Shown: positions 48,758 to 60,904, counted from the first letter of the stretch. The stretch is DNA of 64,000 nt from Poecilobothrus nobilitatus (GCA_947095535.1 OX352772.1:32569445-32633444); one strand, 5' to 3'. Notes: generated by a model from the sequence alone, not told the origin. Translations and numbers: made by a program.

Positions 48758-50544
48758 AACAACAATGTCGAAAAACAAAATTTGAAGTGATTTAAAAATA
48801 TTTTATATTAAATAATGGACAGAAAATATGTACAGAAATATGTTTAAGTGTTCTTATTTCTAAATTGAAATATTAATTTTTTTTTTATAAGTATGTACAT
48901 ATATGTATGTATATAACAAAAGATTTTTGTTATTTGTTATGGTCCCTCCCAATTAAAAATATCTAAGGATTATATTCATTAAGCATTAAATTATTTAAAT
49001 TACAGTAAGTATAACTAAAAGTAACAAAGCAAAAAATTTCATTACACTTAATAATATTATATTTAACGATATTAGAAATAAATGATTCTCAAAATATTGT
49101 AAGATAAATTTTCATAAAATGCTGACGATGGTACATATAGGATACATATTAAAAAAATTTAGCAACAAATATATTTATCTATAATAAAGATAAAAAAAAA
49201 AACAAATTACAGAAGGGGGGAATCAAATTTATATGATAATAATAATGAGGTCAAAATAAAAGCTATTCATGTGCGCGTTCATACATTAAAAATTTTCATT
49301 TTTCCTATTAATAAAAAAATTACCTCTTCCCTCACAAAAAAAAAAAAAACAAAAATATAAATCACGGGCATGAGGCATTTAAAATATTTAAAAATAAAAG
49401 CATGTGATAATTTGAAATAAAATAAAATTTCCATTTTTTTTTTGTATCATAAATACACTTTAAAAAAACTGATTTTTTATTGTGAAAACGTGTTGAAATT
49501 TAATTTTACCTAAATTTTTACCTTTTACCTTAAAATTTATTTAAAATTTTTTAAATATTTGTTTTTTCCTCAAAAAACCAAAAAAAAAAAAAAAGAAGGT
49601 GCCACGAAAAATTAAAAAAATAAGTCGAAAGAAAAACAGGAAATGATATGTATGTATGTTTAGTTTAATATGTATTAATCACATATAAAAATTAACTTAT
49701 GTTATTCATACAAATGTTTTTTTAAGAATGTATGTATGTATATTCATGTTAGAAATCACCACCTATTTTAGTAAACAAGGCTTTAACAACTATACAACCA
49801 TATAGATATGATACCTATAATTTTTTTTTTTTTTTTTCAAAATAAATAAAGAGTAAATTTCATATAAGGTAAAATAAATTCTATTTTTTTTTTATGGTTC
49901 GCAGAGCGAAACTTAACCAACACCATTTAAAATTTGTATACTTATATATTTAAAACAAGTATTATTAATATTTAAATATGGGATCGTAGGAATAAACAAC
50001 TAACACAAAAATCAAAAATTGATCAAATTTCAAAATTAATTAAAAATATTAAAATGCATATTTGATTTTTCAATTACTACCTAATTTGTATTTAAAAATT
50101 AAGTTAAATTTGTAATACATACAGTTATATAAATAAAACAATTTAAAAAACTGTCTAAACTTTTTTTCTCTTAACCACATTTTAAATACGAACTTATAAT
50201 AAATTATTTGTTAATCGTATTTTAAATCACAAAATTGATCTTCTTTATGCATGTATGTTTTGCTGATATTATGTTTTCATTGTACCTAAGTAATTGACAA
50301 TTTTCTAAATAAGTTTTTTTTTTTAAGTTTAAAAACTATAATCAAATTGTGGCGGTTTTAAATCCAAGGTCATACTTATAAGTCATATTCATAACTAATA
50401 AAAAAAAAAAAATAAAATTTCATTACCTTTTTGTTAAAGTATAAAATTACATATTTAAAGTTTTTAGTTAGAGTTAGAGTCTTCTCTAAAATTACTTAAA
50501 TTATTAAAATTGTTTATACACATTATACATAAAATTATTATTAA
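48758..50544. other. AT-rich DNA, possibly intronic
   Basis: GTATGTATGT-type microsatellites near 48893 and 49650. No gene was recognised. Confidence 0.5.
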
Positions 50545-51172
50545 GGGTACGTTCACATGATTTGTATGCATCCAGATGCAAAATATATTTCAGTTAGACT
50601 TTGCGTACTCTTCGAAAATATTAACGAATATTTTACATCCAATCCAATATGCATCATACATCATACACTTGTTTATCGTGTATGTGAGCGATAAATTTTT
50701 TATTTTGACATATTTTCCCTTGCAATTTTTTTTTTTTGTTTTTAATATTCTTGACGTTAAATTACATAAAAAAATAAAGAATTATTTAAAAATTGAAATT
50801 TATAAAGAATGTTTACATATGTACATATATACATACTTATTATATCGTAATTTTGTTTAAATTTTGTAAAAGTGTAATTTTAAGATTTTAAAAAATTATC
50901 TTCCTAAAATATAACTATCAGAACATATTATGGTTTTTAGCATTAATATTTTATTTTGTTTTAGTTTGTCCATACTTTTTAAATAGTAATCAGCTGTGTT
51001 TGATGTTTAAATGGTTTTCTATATATCTGCATTCTTGTATGCATCTTACAGAGAATGCAAACATTTTACCTTCTGAAATGTTCGAAAGAAAGACGACGTC
51101 ATGAATACAATATATATTTTCAACCAAGCGAGATCTTGCAAACAGATGCATGCATCTCATGTGAACGTATCC
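50545..51172. mobile_element. PIF/Harbinger-type MITE with TAA target duplication
   Basis: The left end GGGTACGTTCACATGATTTG (continuing TATGCATCCAGATGCAAA) is inverted at the right end, whose complement reads GGATACGTTCACATGAGATG continuing CATGCATCTGTTTGCAA. TAA flanks the element on both sides (50542-50544 and 51173-51175), the 3-bp TWA-type duplication of PIF/Harbinger, whose ends commonly read GG..CGTTCACA. A local palindrome, GATGCATGCATC, lies in the right end. The frames at 50576-50860 and 50990-51190 have no transposase motif. Confidence 0.82.
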
Positions 51173-51175
51173 TAA

Positions 51176-52229
51176 TGGTTTTAAAAACATTTTTTAAAGT
51201 TTGATTCCCAAGATTCCAAGACGACTTTTTATAAATTTTTGACTAGATTTGATGAGTAAAATAAAAAGATATTTAAATTAATTACAGTTTTTATATTCTA
51301 TTAGTAATGTAGAATTGTATTAATAGACCGCATGTAAAACAAAATTTTTGTTGTCTATAAAACATATTACAAGAAAAAAAATTCATTATTGTTCTTTAAT
51401 TCTATATACTATATTAAATTAAATTTGATCCATTTCTTAAAGAAACGAACCCAAACAACAATTAGATCAATCACTATGACTTTCAATTTTAGATAGAATT
51501 AAAAACTTTGAAATAAATAATAAAAAAAAATTCAAATATAATTATTTTTAATTTATATATTTACGTGATTTTAATCACAGATCTGATTTTTTTCTATATA
51601 TTGATCATATACCAATAATTTTATTTGCAGACTGTAAATTAAATAGTAAATTATAAAAATAACAAATCTATAAAATTTTATAGAAAGCAATTTACACGTA
51701 ATTTCATAAAAGAAAACATGTAAAACAAATTTTTTTTCTTTATAACTTTAGATATGACTAAACCTTAGTTTTTTTTTTCACTAAATGATCATCATTATGA
51801 TATAATCAGATATAATCAAAGGAAGGAGTAAAAAAAAAAGCGAATGAAAAATATTTTCTTTTATAAATTTTTTTTATTATTTTATTGTATTTTAAAAATT
51901 TAATTGGATCTTTATAAAATCTTATACATACTGAATTAAATTCTAAGATTGTTTTTGTGATGAGTCATTTTATAGGAGTAATTGACAAAACTTTACAATT
52001 TTACAATAAATATTATATGTAAAAAAAAATTTTTCTACAAATTATTTTATATAAATTAATTATTCACCAGTAAAATATAGTAAGGCGGATTCGGGTAAAT
52101 TGCGGTCCAAAAAAAAAAAATTGTGCGGCCCACTTAATAACTTTTTTTTTCATATTATCTTGATAGAATTTTTACTTTCTAAGACTGCAATTCATTTTAA
52201 GAATTTTAAAATAAAAAAAAACTGTAGAA
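51176..52229. other. AT-rich DNA, possibly intronic
   Basis: No gene was seen. GCGGTCCAAAAA...GTGCGGCCCACTT at 52103-52135 is a short less AT-rich patch of unknown origin. Confidence 0.45.
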
Positions 52230-52380
52230 ATGCAGCTTAATATACAGGGTTCAAAGCTCGAGACGGGATCTTAAAAAATTAGAATTGCAGCTTGATATGA
52301 GGTTTTCAAAGCTAGAGCGCAAATTTTTGTAAAATTTTGCAACTTAATATGAGATTTTGCAAAGTTAAAGTACAGTCCAA
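52230..52380. repeat. Three-copy tandem repeat
   Basis: GCAGCTTAATATACAGGGTT, GCAGCTTGATATGAGGTTTT and GCAACTTAATATGAGATTTT start at about 52231, 52288 and 52348; each is followed by CAAAG(C/T)T. The spacing is about 57-60 bp. No coding potential. Confidence 0.6.
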
Positions 52381-52837
52381 TATTATATGTGGATATGATT
52401 AACTGATATTTCAAATTTTATATTATATATCCCATTATCTGTGGATATTTCTGTATTTCATTGTATATATCTATTAACTTTAGATAAATATTTATTTTAA
52501 TAATCAAAGCATTTCATGTCGCCCATTGATGTAATCGAGTTGAGTTGTAAGAAAGGCCGGAATGCCAAAAATATTCGCATTGAAGTGGGACTATGCTAAA
52601 GTGTAATTATTGTGTGTTAATTTTTTTTCCACTGTTTTAATGAAAATCATTATACGCTCTACTAAATTTAATTTTATATTACTTAGTTACTTTCATACTT
52701 TCATATACGTTCTCTTCAATTCAATTTAAGTTTCTGTATTTCATTGTAATTTTCATTAACTATGTGTATAAATGTTTATTTTATTATTCAAATAAACAAA
52801 TTATTGATATTATCTCCTTAACATCTATAAAACATAT

Positions 52838-53480
52838 ATGTACAAGACCAAAGATGGAATACAATGCACATATTTGGTATTTCTCGATAAAGTGCAAATC
52901 AGAGTAATTCGTCTAATAAACGATCCCAATGTCACCTCTACGCTCTGTTCACTTGGTCTCCGTCGCTTAACAGTAATACTGACTCTGTTACTGTTTTATA
53001 GTTACCTTATAGGTAAGGAATAGGTGAGTTCTTGTTCTAACAATATTAAAAGTTTGATGCCTCCTCTCAAAGCATTCCAAAGAGAAACAAGCACAACTTC
53101 TGCCGTCCACCCCTATATGTAGTTCAAGTTCTCATATGACATAATTCGGCTTATGAAAATTTGTTTGTAATGCGAACATCGTGAATGTGAAACCATCTCC
53201 CACCTCATGTGTTCTCCAGAATTCGTGATGATTACATTTACAACGTGCAAAGATTCAAGGTGAATATTAACAACTTTGTTCCCAATGGTAATATGCCTGC
53301 CAATTTAAAATCAATTTTCATTCCATAACTTAACTTCCTTTGACCAGGCATCAGTGAGTACTAAAGGTCGTACAACCTATTGGTTAGTCAAAAAATGGAG
53401 GTGATGTTTAATGGGTAAAAGTTCCACACACTGATTAGAGGACTGTATAGTGTCTTTCGATGTTTACCTACCACCCATTT
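52838..53480 (+). pseudogene. Jockey-like non-LTR retrotransposon C-terminus and 3' UTR, defective
   Basis: The frame beginning at 52838 reads LDKVQIRVIRLINDPNVTST, then L.SLGLRRLTV.L.L.FYSYL. This matches the conserved block after the reverse transcriptase in jockey-like elements (LD.VQ.RA(I/V)RLI.DP.LT..L.SL..RR.V..L.LFYRY). Further on, in shifted frames, come SLMPPLKAFQRET, SAVHPY and YNVQRFKVNINNFV, the expected C-terminal order. Stops and shifts make it non-functional. The following 3' UTR (53355-53480) matches the tail at 14365-14500, so the two are remnants of the same or sister families. Confidence 0.7.
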
Positions 53481-56400
53481 GAAATTCGTCGTCTTATTTT
53501 TAATTTTTTTTATGTTTTCTTTTAATCTAGCACAGAATCTTTAGTTGTTTTACAAATTTAGATTTGCAAATCATACGATTTAAAATTTTATAAAAATAAA
53601 TAGCATATATGTAAATCTATAATTAAACAGCATATACCCATAAATATATGTACGTGATTTAAGACACATTTTTTTTAAATTCTATCTATGTACCTATTAA
53701 TTTTTTTTTCAGTTTATAATATTTATTGTGAGCAGACTATTTAATTAAAATCTTAAATGGAATAATAAAATTGCATTCCTTTTATTGCATTACTTCCACA
53801 TACACACAATAACTATATTTGAATTCTCTTTATATTACCTACTTACTTAAATAATTTTTCTTTAAATAAACGCTACATTTATAAAGACATTGAATAGGTA
53901 CATTGTTCAAGTGAATAAAATTAAAACAACAAGAATAAATAATGCAGTTTTTTTTTTTTTTTTTAAATTTATGATATTAAAATTATACAAAAAATATGAA
54001 AATCTGAGTAAGGTTTTATTATTAACTTTTTTAAAAATTAAATTTAAACGCAGATTTAAAAGACATGAGACTATCTTGATTTTTTTTAATATACATACAT
54101 AGGTACATAAATATATACAATAGCTAGTACCTATACTATAAAAATGCTAATGAACTTTAGTTGCTAATTTTCTTTGTTTTTTTTTTTTTTTAATAATTTG
54201 TTTATTTAATTTTGAAAATTTTACGTTTTATTTTATTTGTTTAAAAATTAATTTTAATTGGTCCATTTATGGAATTTTTATAAATTTATTATATATGTAT
54301 TTACTAAAGAGTACATTATTTTTGTTTTCTTAGAATAAATGTTGTCTCTTTCAAGTTCAATATAGGAAGAAGGGGTGGGTGGGATGATGACTAATGACTA
54401 ATTGGGAATAAATAACAGAAAAGCAAAAAACTACCTAATCTACCTATCTACATATACATACATACATACATACATACATACATACATACATACTTATATA
54501 CTTAACTAGTTCAAATCTTATCGAAAGTAGACAAATAAAAATATTTTCAACTCTTCTATATTAGTACCTATTATTATTATTTTGTTTTTGTATTCTTTTT
54601 TTTAAAATTCTGGTAGTTCTAATTAAATAAAATTATCGCAAGTTCAAATGTTAGACTTTTTTTTTTAATGTCAATGGAAAACAAAACAGAATAAAAAAAA
54701 AAGAAAAATTTAAAAGAATAAAATTTCTGACAACAAAACAAAATAAGAATTTAAAAGGAGCCGAGAAAAAAAAAAATAAAAATTAAGAATTTATAAATGG
54801 AAAAATGTGTATTAATTAGTATGTAATATCGTAATATTATATACGCCTTACAATATAGTTATACATACATATGTATTAATATTATATAATGTAGGTACAT
54901 AATATTTTTTATAGTATTCTATTCTGTAATTTTTTTATTTTGTTGTTTTTTAAATCGATTGTGTGGTTTTTACAATTTTTATAAAGCTGTATTTACAATG
55001 AACGCGCTCTTGTTCGATCATTATTATTATATGCAACCAGTTGTCAAAGTAAAATTGAGAATGTATTAAATTGTACGAAAGTATCCATTTACAATAAACG
55101 TTTCGTAGTCGTTTCGTAGTCATTTCAACCTCGTGGACAAAATTACTTAACTTTGTTCACTTTCAGTACGAAACGAATTTAAGTGCCGAATAATTAAGTA
55201 TTAAAGTCAAAAATGAAAAAAAGCAATTTTTTTAGCAGATATAGATATGTAAATGTATGTAGATAGTAATAAAATAAGTATTGAAGTAAATACATAAGTT
55301 AAAATAGAGAAAAAGCCAAAATTTTATTTTACTTAATTTTTTCTCAAACTGAAAATTTATTTTAGATCCTCTTTGTCAGACTTCGTAAAGACTGTGTAGG
55401 TAGAGCTATACTAATAAATTTTTTTTTAAATAAACTAAATTTTAACTGTGCGAAATGAAATTTAGTTTATCAATTTTCGGAAATTGTTGCATTATATTAC
55501 CTACACTATATACATTATCTGTACAACTGCAATTCACTGCAGTTATCAAAAGTTTCATTGCTTTTTCGTGCCATCATAATTGATTTTTTTCAACATTACT
55601 TCAGCTATAGTTTATTAGTACTGTTTCGCACTATATTAAACCTTTAAACTTTAGGTAATTTGCTTGTCTGTTTCTATATTATGTATTTGAATATTTGATA
55701 ATTATTTTTATTTCAATTTTTGTTATACCAATTATGTTAAACCTTTAAACGTTAAGGGATTCTCATCTTATCCCTCTTTATTGCTCGTTAAATCACTCTC
55801 TTTAGATCACACTTTATGAACTGTATTTATTTGTTGATATGAAAATAACTGCTTTATTTGTTAGACGAAAAAAAGAAAATTTCTTCTGTTAGGTTTTGTC
55901 TGTCTTACATTAGCCTTCTATAATTTCACTTGTGAAACACTTTAGTTTTTATTTTGCTTTTATTTCTTTCACAATCTTATTAACTTGTTTTTCAAGTTTT
56001 CTGTTATTTCATTGGAACATTTTTAATCGCAACTAATATAAAGTTTTCTATTTGTAATATAAATTAATTTTAACTATACTCAATAGTCTATATTAGGCTG
56101 TAATTCTATGCACCATGCAAATAACCAATTATAATCAAGCATTTTGTAAACTTATATTAAAGATATTCTTAAATAGTATATAAATGTTATATTGTATGCA
56201 CTACATTTATAAATTCTTTTTCACGCTAATTAAACTTCAAAGAATATAATCAGATATAATTACAAAAAAAAAAAAAAGAATTTTTATAACTTAGGCACTA
56301 TTATTTTTGTCATATGTATGTACATATGTATGTTCTTAAAAGTCTGTTTGGCTAAAAAGAAATAACAAAAACAAATGAGTAATATTATGTAAACAACTAC

Positions 56401-56518
56401 TTATAAATATCAAGAAGGTCAATTTTCTGTTTCATATTATTCTTTATAATTCTTTAATCATTTTGTTATTTATTATGGATGAGTAATTTGTAATACGATA
56501 TTTGATTTAAAAAGATGA
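53481..56518. other. AT-rich DNA, possibly intronic, with (CATA)n microsatellite
   Basis: A pure CATA/TACA run of about 40 bases at 54453-54492. No gene was accepted; the 53890-54102 frame is low-complexity. At 55090-55130 TTTCGTAGTCG / TTTCGTAGTCA is a small tandem duplication. Confidence 0.5.
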
Positions 56519-56579
56519 TACAAATAGTATTTATTATTTTGCAAAAAAAAAAAAAATCTTGAGAAAATTTAAAAACTAG

Positions 56580-56745
56580 GGGCCTCGGTGGCTTAGTGCT
56601 TAAGAGCGTATAAAATACGCTGTAAACACCAAGAGAGTGTGGGTTCGAATCCCACACACGTCGTAAAAGTTATTCCCCCTAACGACATTTACAGCCACGC
56701 CTGAACAGGAAAGGTTGTGTAATTTCTTGTCCACATTTATGTGTT
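56580..56745 (+). mobile_element. tRNA-derived SINE, family 1, 3' end deleted
   Basis: Head GGGCCTCGGTGGCTTAGTGC, then an anticodon-arm-like AGCGT-ATAAAAT-ACGCT (5-bp stem, 7-base loop with T before AAA), a longish variable region (GTAAACACCAAGAGA) and a T-arm GTGGG-TTCGAAT-CCCAC. The acceptor ends do not pair and there is an unrelated body (CGACATTTACAGCCACGCC), so it is a SINE and not a tRNA gene. It stops at TTTATGTG, lacking the CAGAGAAATGCATT tail of its duplicate. The minus-strand frame at 56466-56657 is its antisense shadow. Confidence 0.8.
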
Positions 56746-56879
56746 AAAAATTTAAAAATTAAATAATTTTATATACCACCTTTCCTATGGAATATACTAT
56801 GTCCTATGATACATACAATCAAACATACAAACAGTATTTATTATTTTGATCTTGAATCTTGAGAAAATTTAAAAACTAG

Positions 56880-57070
56880 GGGCCTCGGTGGCTTAGTGCG
56901 TAAGAGCGTATAAAATACGCTGTAAACACCAAGAGAGTGTGGGTTCGAATCCCACACACGTCGTAAAAGTTATTCCCAGTAACGACATTTACAGCCACGC
57001 CTGAACAGGAAAGGTTGTGTAATTTCTTGTCCACATTTATGTGGCAGAGAAATGCATTAAAAAAAAAAAA
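56880..57070 (+). mobile_element. tRNA-derived SINE, family 1, full length
   Basis: Almost identical to the copy 300 bp upstream, with GTGCGTAAGAGCG in place of GTGCTTAAGAGCG, and with the complete 3' end CACATTTATGTGGCAGAGAA, then ATGCATT and a 12-A tail. Flanking AATTTAAAAA on both sides may be its target-site duplication. Confidence 0.82.
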
Positions 57071-57207
57071 TTTAAAAATTAAATAATTTTACATACCACC
57101 TTTCCTATGGAATATACTATGTCCTATGATACATACAATCAAACATACAAAAACTATAAAATAATAATAAAATTTACTTTGAAAGAAAGTACAATTTATA
57201 TTTCGAC

Positions 57208-57558
57208 TTTCCACAGGATTCTTCTCGAATTCAATTTTCACTTATGATTCATTCATTCTTTTCTATAAATTAATTTTGTGGTGGGAATTCCATTCTTCTT
57301 TTTTGAATCCAAAAATTTTATGTGGTGAAGGCGAGGAGCTACAAATAGGGACAAAGAAAAATAAAATAAAAATTTTTATGAGGATCAAAAAGAAAAAGCA
57401 AAAAAAGATATATAATTGTAGATACTTCTTTTAGAATTTATTTTCAAATACATACTTATATGTATGTATGCATACATATAAATGTGAATTCATTTCATAG
57501 AGATCCGTGCAAAAAAAGCAGTTATGAATTTGATTCAACAAGAACCGTGTGAAGGAAT
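57208..57558. mobile_element. Diverged MITE related to the 26798 element
   Basis: Imperfect inverted ends: left CTTTCCACAGGATTCTTCTC; the complement of the right end reads GGATTCCTTCACACGGTTCTTG (in parts). The interior shares ATTTTGTGGTGGG and AAAAATTTTTATGAGG.TCAAAA with the element at 26798. No transposase. Confidence 0.55.
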
Positions 57559-58079
57559 CCATCCATATAAATTCGATTAAATATTTTTATTAATTTTTTT
57601 CGTTTTTGATAAAAATAATCAAATGTATTATTTACATTTCTATTTTATACTAAATTTGATTTTATACTATCTGAAACAAGTGTTTATAAGAAGGGTTCTC
57701 TCCCTTGTTTCGTTTAAAAATTTATTTTATTAATAAAAATATTTAAATTTTAAAAAAAACCGAAAATTATTTAAATTTGATTTATTTTCAATTTCAAATT
57801 TATTTTCACTATTGTGAATATTATACTATAATTAATATTAAATATATAAACTTTTGTGACTTTTTTCCAACATTGTAAAATTAAATATCACGTGATAGAA
57901 TCTAAATTCGGCAATGAAAAAAATTTACTTTTAGAGACTTTTTAAACTGTTAAATTTTTTATTTTTTGGTTTTTTTTTTAAAGTTAATGTAAACAATTCG
58001 GCAGGAGAAAATTTCCTAGAAAGTGACTTTTTTCACTTTTCACTTAAAAAATAGTGAATTTTATACGAATTTACACATT

Positions 58080-58433
58080 TTTATAAAAAAAAGATTATTT
58101 TTGAAGGAACGAGGACTGACGCCCCCCAAACCCCCACTACAAAATTTTTCTTTAGTTTTTTTAGTGTTGTTATCTACGTTTTTACGTTTATTTAAATTTA
58201 TTTTTATTCTTATTGTAAAAAGTTATGTATTCTTACAAATGAAGGGGGCATAGCTCTCAAAAACCGTTTTTAAGATAAATAAAAACTATATTCGAACAGA
58301 AAGATATTTCTTTTTTTATTTCATTAAAAAGTTAAGTGACAAAAAACCAATATTATTACTAAGATACCAGTATTATTAACCAATATTATTTCTTGATTAC
58401 CAGACTGGCGTATGCTACGCCGGGTTTATCTAG
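58080..58433 (+). mobile_element. Probable Helitron 3' region
   Basis: A hairpin, GGCGTA-TGC-TACGCC at 58407-58421, extendable to 8 bp with flanking CT/GG (one T-G pair), is followed 8 bases later by CTAG at 58430-58433 and then a T. A GC-rich hairpin roughly 8-12 bases before CTRR with insertion next to T is the classical Helitron 3' terminus. Upstream, GAGGACTGACGCCCCCCAAA and CCCCCACTACAAAATTTTTC at 58110-58150 resemble the foldback-group core in minus orientation (GCGGACTGCCGCCCCAAATC). The 5' end (TC preceded by A) could not be placed, so the left boundary is arbitrary. No Rep/helicase frame is present. Confidence 0.5.
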
Positions 58434-58806
58434 TATATATTCATATAATATAGATTCTCGTTACATTACTAAGAATTTAATCTTCTTTCTTAAATAATAA
58501 AAACAAATGATATTCTTAGATGATTTATATTATCTATTTATTGCATTGTTTATATAAATATTATAATTTATTTTATGTACTTTACAATCTTATTCTAAAA
58601 AAAAATAAACAATATCACAATTCTTGCTTTTTTTTTTCATATAATAAACGAAGAGCACGTGACATATATATAAATATTTATTTTCTTTTCAAATGAAATT
58701 TTATTTACATATTTTTTTTTATGTCTTTTACAATATTATTTTTAAAACATCTCAAATAATAATTTTCCTCCATCCAATCCATATTCTAAATTTTAATCCC
58801 ATCTTG
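58434..58806. other. AT-rich non-coding DNA
   Basis: Nothing was recognised. Confidence 0.5.
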
Positions 58807-58947
58807 CCAAGCCACACGAGTATTTATGAGGAAAGGTTTACTCTTCATTTCATACCCTCTTTCCTAATAAACCACAAAATTAGTTTAATGGAAAAAGGGT
58901 ATGAATGGAAGAGTAAAACGTATGAGGATTGAGGAATACTCGTGTGG
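58807..58947. mobile_element. CCACACGAGTA-family MITE, short copy
   Basis: Left end GCCAAGCCACACGAGTATTT, then ATGAGGAAAGGTTTACTC and TTCATTTCATACCCTCTTTC; right end, read as complement, AGCACCCCCACACGAGTATT then CCTCA...GTTTTACTCTTCCATTCATACCC (in parts). The 140-bp element folds almost completely. It holds AACCACAAAATTAG, shared with the other members. The frame at 58693-58932 crosses it and is not a gene. Confidence 0.7.
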
Positions 58948-60904
58948 GGGTGCTACTAATAAAGCTTTTGTTTTCGATTAATAATTGATCGATTTTCAAA
59001 TTAAAATTTCCTTACAAAACTTACAAAAATATGTAAAACTTTTCATACTTTTTTAAAATCACTGTAAAATTTGAAAATAACATTTTCACATGTGTAGGTA
59101 TGTATGTGTGTACAAAGTAAGTACATTATGCACTTATATCTAATTATGGCTTATATTAATTTCATATATTGATAATTATTTTATTTCCATTAAACGAAAA
59201 ACAAATTTTTTTTTGTAGAAAATTTTTGTAGAAAAGAAAACAAAACAAAAATGTTTTGTAGACTTTTCTATTTATTACAATAAAAGTCAATAAACTTTTA
59301 AAATGTCATCATACGTTATTCAGTTAAAAAAAAAAATAAAAATAAAAAAAAGTAATTTTAAGGTTTCAAACGATTAATTTAACCTTTTCTTTTTTTTTTA
59401 TCATTGAGTTATTTTTTTTTATTTTTTATAGAATTAAATAAAATTGCGACATTTTAAAAAAATTGCGACTTATTTCATTCATATTTTTTTGAATTGTATT
59501 GTTTTATTTTTATTTGATGTGGTTTCGTATTAACTATTCCAATTTTTTTTTATTTTTCTTTTTTTTTTTTTATTTGCACCTATATGTGAATAATTTGTAT
59601 TTATTTTCCAAAGTTGGATGACCACAACAGCATGTTACTTCTTTTCTGCTTCACTTAAAATATAGAGCAACGCAAATAAATCAATTATGTATGTTGATAT
59701 ATACATATACGTATTAGCTAATATCTATTTGGGGTTCTTTGGATTGGATAAACAAGATCAAATGTAAAATAATAAAAAAAAAAAATCAATTAGATTTTAT
59801 TACAAAAAATAATAATAAATTTTAAAATTTTATTTAAATAAATAGTAATTTTGAATGCATACATACATAAATTGAATTTTATTGACAAATTTGAAGGTTA
59901 ACCGATTTTAATTTTCAATACATATGATATTGATATGTACCTACCTGTCAATAAAAAATTGAATCATATTATTATTTATAAAAAAAAAAAAAAAAAATTT
60001 TTTTTTACTACTTTTTTTCAACCAGTTAATAGAAAACTTGTTTATTATTATTAAATTTTTATTTACTGTCAATATGGTAGTAAAGTTGATTGTTGATGTC
60101 AACTTGATCAATAAGTTGCTTTTTTTTTGTAGATACATACATAATTCCTTAAAAGAAAAAAAATAGTTTTAATACTGTTACTGTATAAGTTGAAAATATT
60201 ACAGGTTCTGGTTTCTTAAACAATAAAACTTTAATCGTTTTTAATAAAAAAAAAAAAATAATATACCTACATACATGTGTTATGTATGTATGTATTTAAT
60301 TTCGCAATTAATGAACAAAATCGAAATTTCGAAAATATAATTTCTATGAAATCACTTTTTATAAAATAAATTTCTATTATTTTGATTAAAGACAAAAAAA
60401 AAAGAAGTATGAGTCATTATTGAATATTGAAAAATTTTTTTTTATTTTTTTTTTTGTTGATCAAATTGTTAGACTTCTTGGGTGTTTATTTTGTAAGTTA
60501 ATTTGGGTATTTATAAATTTATTATAGTTATTTGTTAATAAATACGTACCTAATAATAAAATTAAAAAATAAAATAAAATATTGGTTAAAATTTTTTTAT
60601 TATAAATTAATTAAATTGTATGTGGGTGGGATGGGGAAATAATTACCGTTATTTATCTGTCTATTTATTTAATGAAGACGAGTTATATTATACAGTACAG
60701 AAAATATGAAAGAAGGAAATCTTCTCAATTTATTTTTCATCAAGTATTATAATTTATATTAATGTAACATTAATAACGTAATATTATAATTTTAATTATC
60801 AATTCTTATAAAATTAAAATTATAAGAATTATTTATTTTATGATTTTAGGTTTCTTATTAAAAGAGTATAGTCATCTAAAAGTTAAATTTCCTATCGGTG
60901 CATT
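58948..60904. other. AT-rich DNA, homopolymer and TACATA-type microsatellites
   Basis: No gene was recognised. The 59941-60138 minus-strand frame is a K/I/F/N-rich chance frame crossing poly-A/T. Confidence 0.5.

Larger units (their letters stand above)
56519..57150 (+). repeat. Tandem segmental duplication of about 310 bp carrying a SINE
   Basis: The unit starting ACAAATAGTATTTATTATTT (56519) is repeated from 56826 (ACAAACAGTATTTATTATTT). Both contain CTTGAGAAAATTTAAAAACT, a family-1 SINE and the same right flank (ACCACCTTTCCTATGGAATA). The left flanks are 300-307 bp apart and the right flanks 320 bp apart. The difference is a deletion of the SINE 3' end in the first copy. Confidence 0.85.

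Noticed and set aside
52103..52135. Possible transposon end (GCGGTCC...GCGGCCCAC)
   Set aside because: Too short, with no inverted partner or repeat elsewhere in the window.
56580..57070. Two tRNA genes
   Set aside because: The tRNA-like heads have A and B boxes but acceptor stems do not pair, and the heads are joined to a shared unrelated body with an A-rich tail found at other loci: SINEs.
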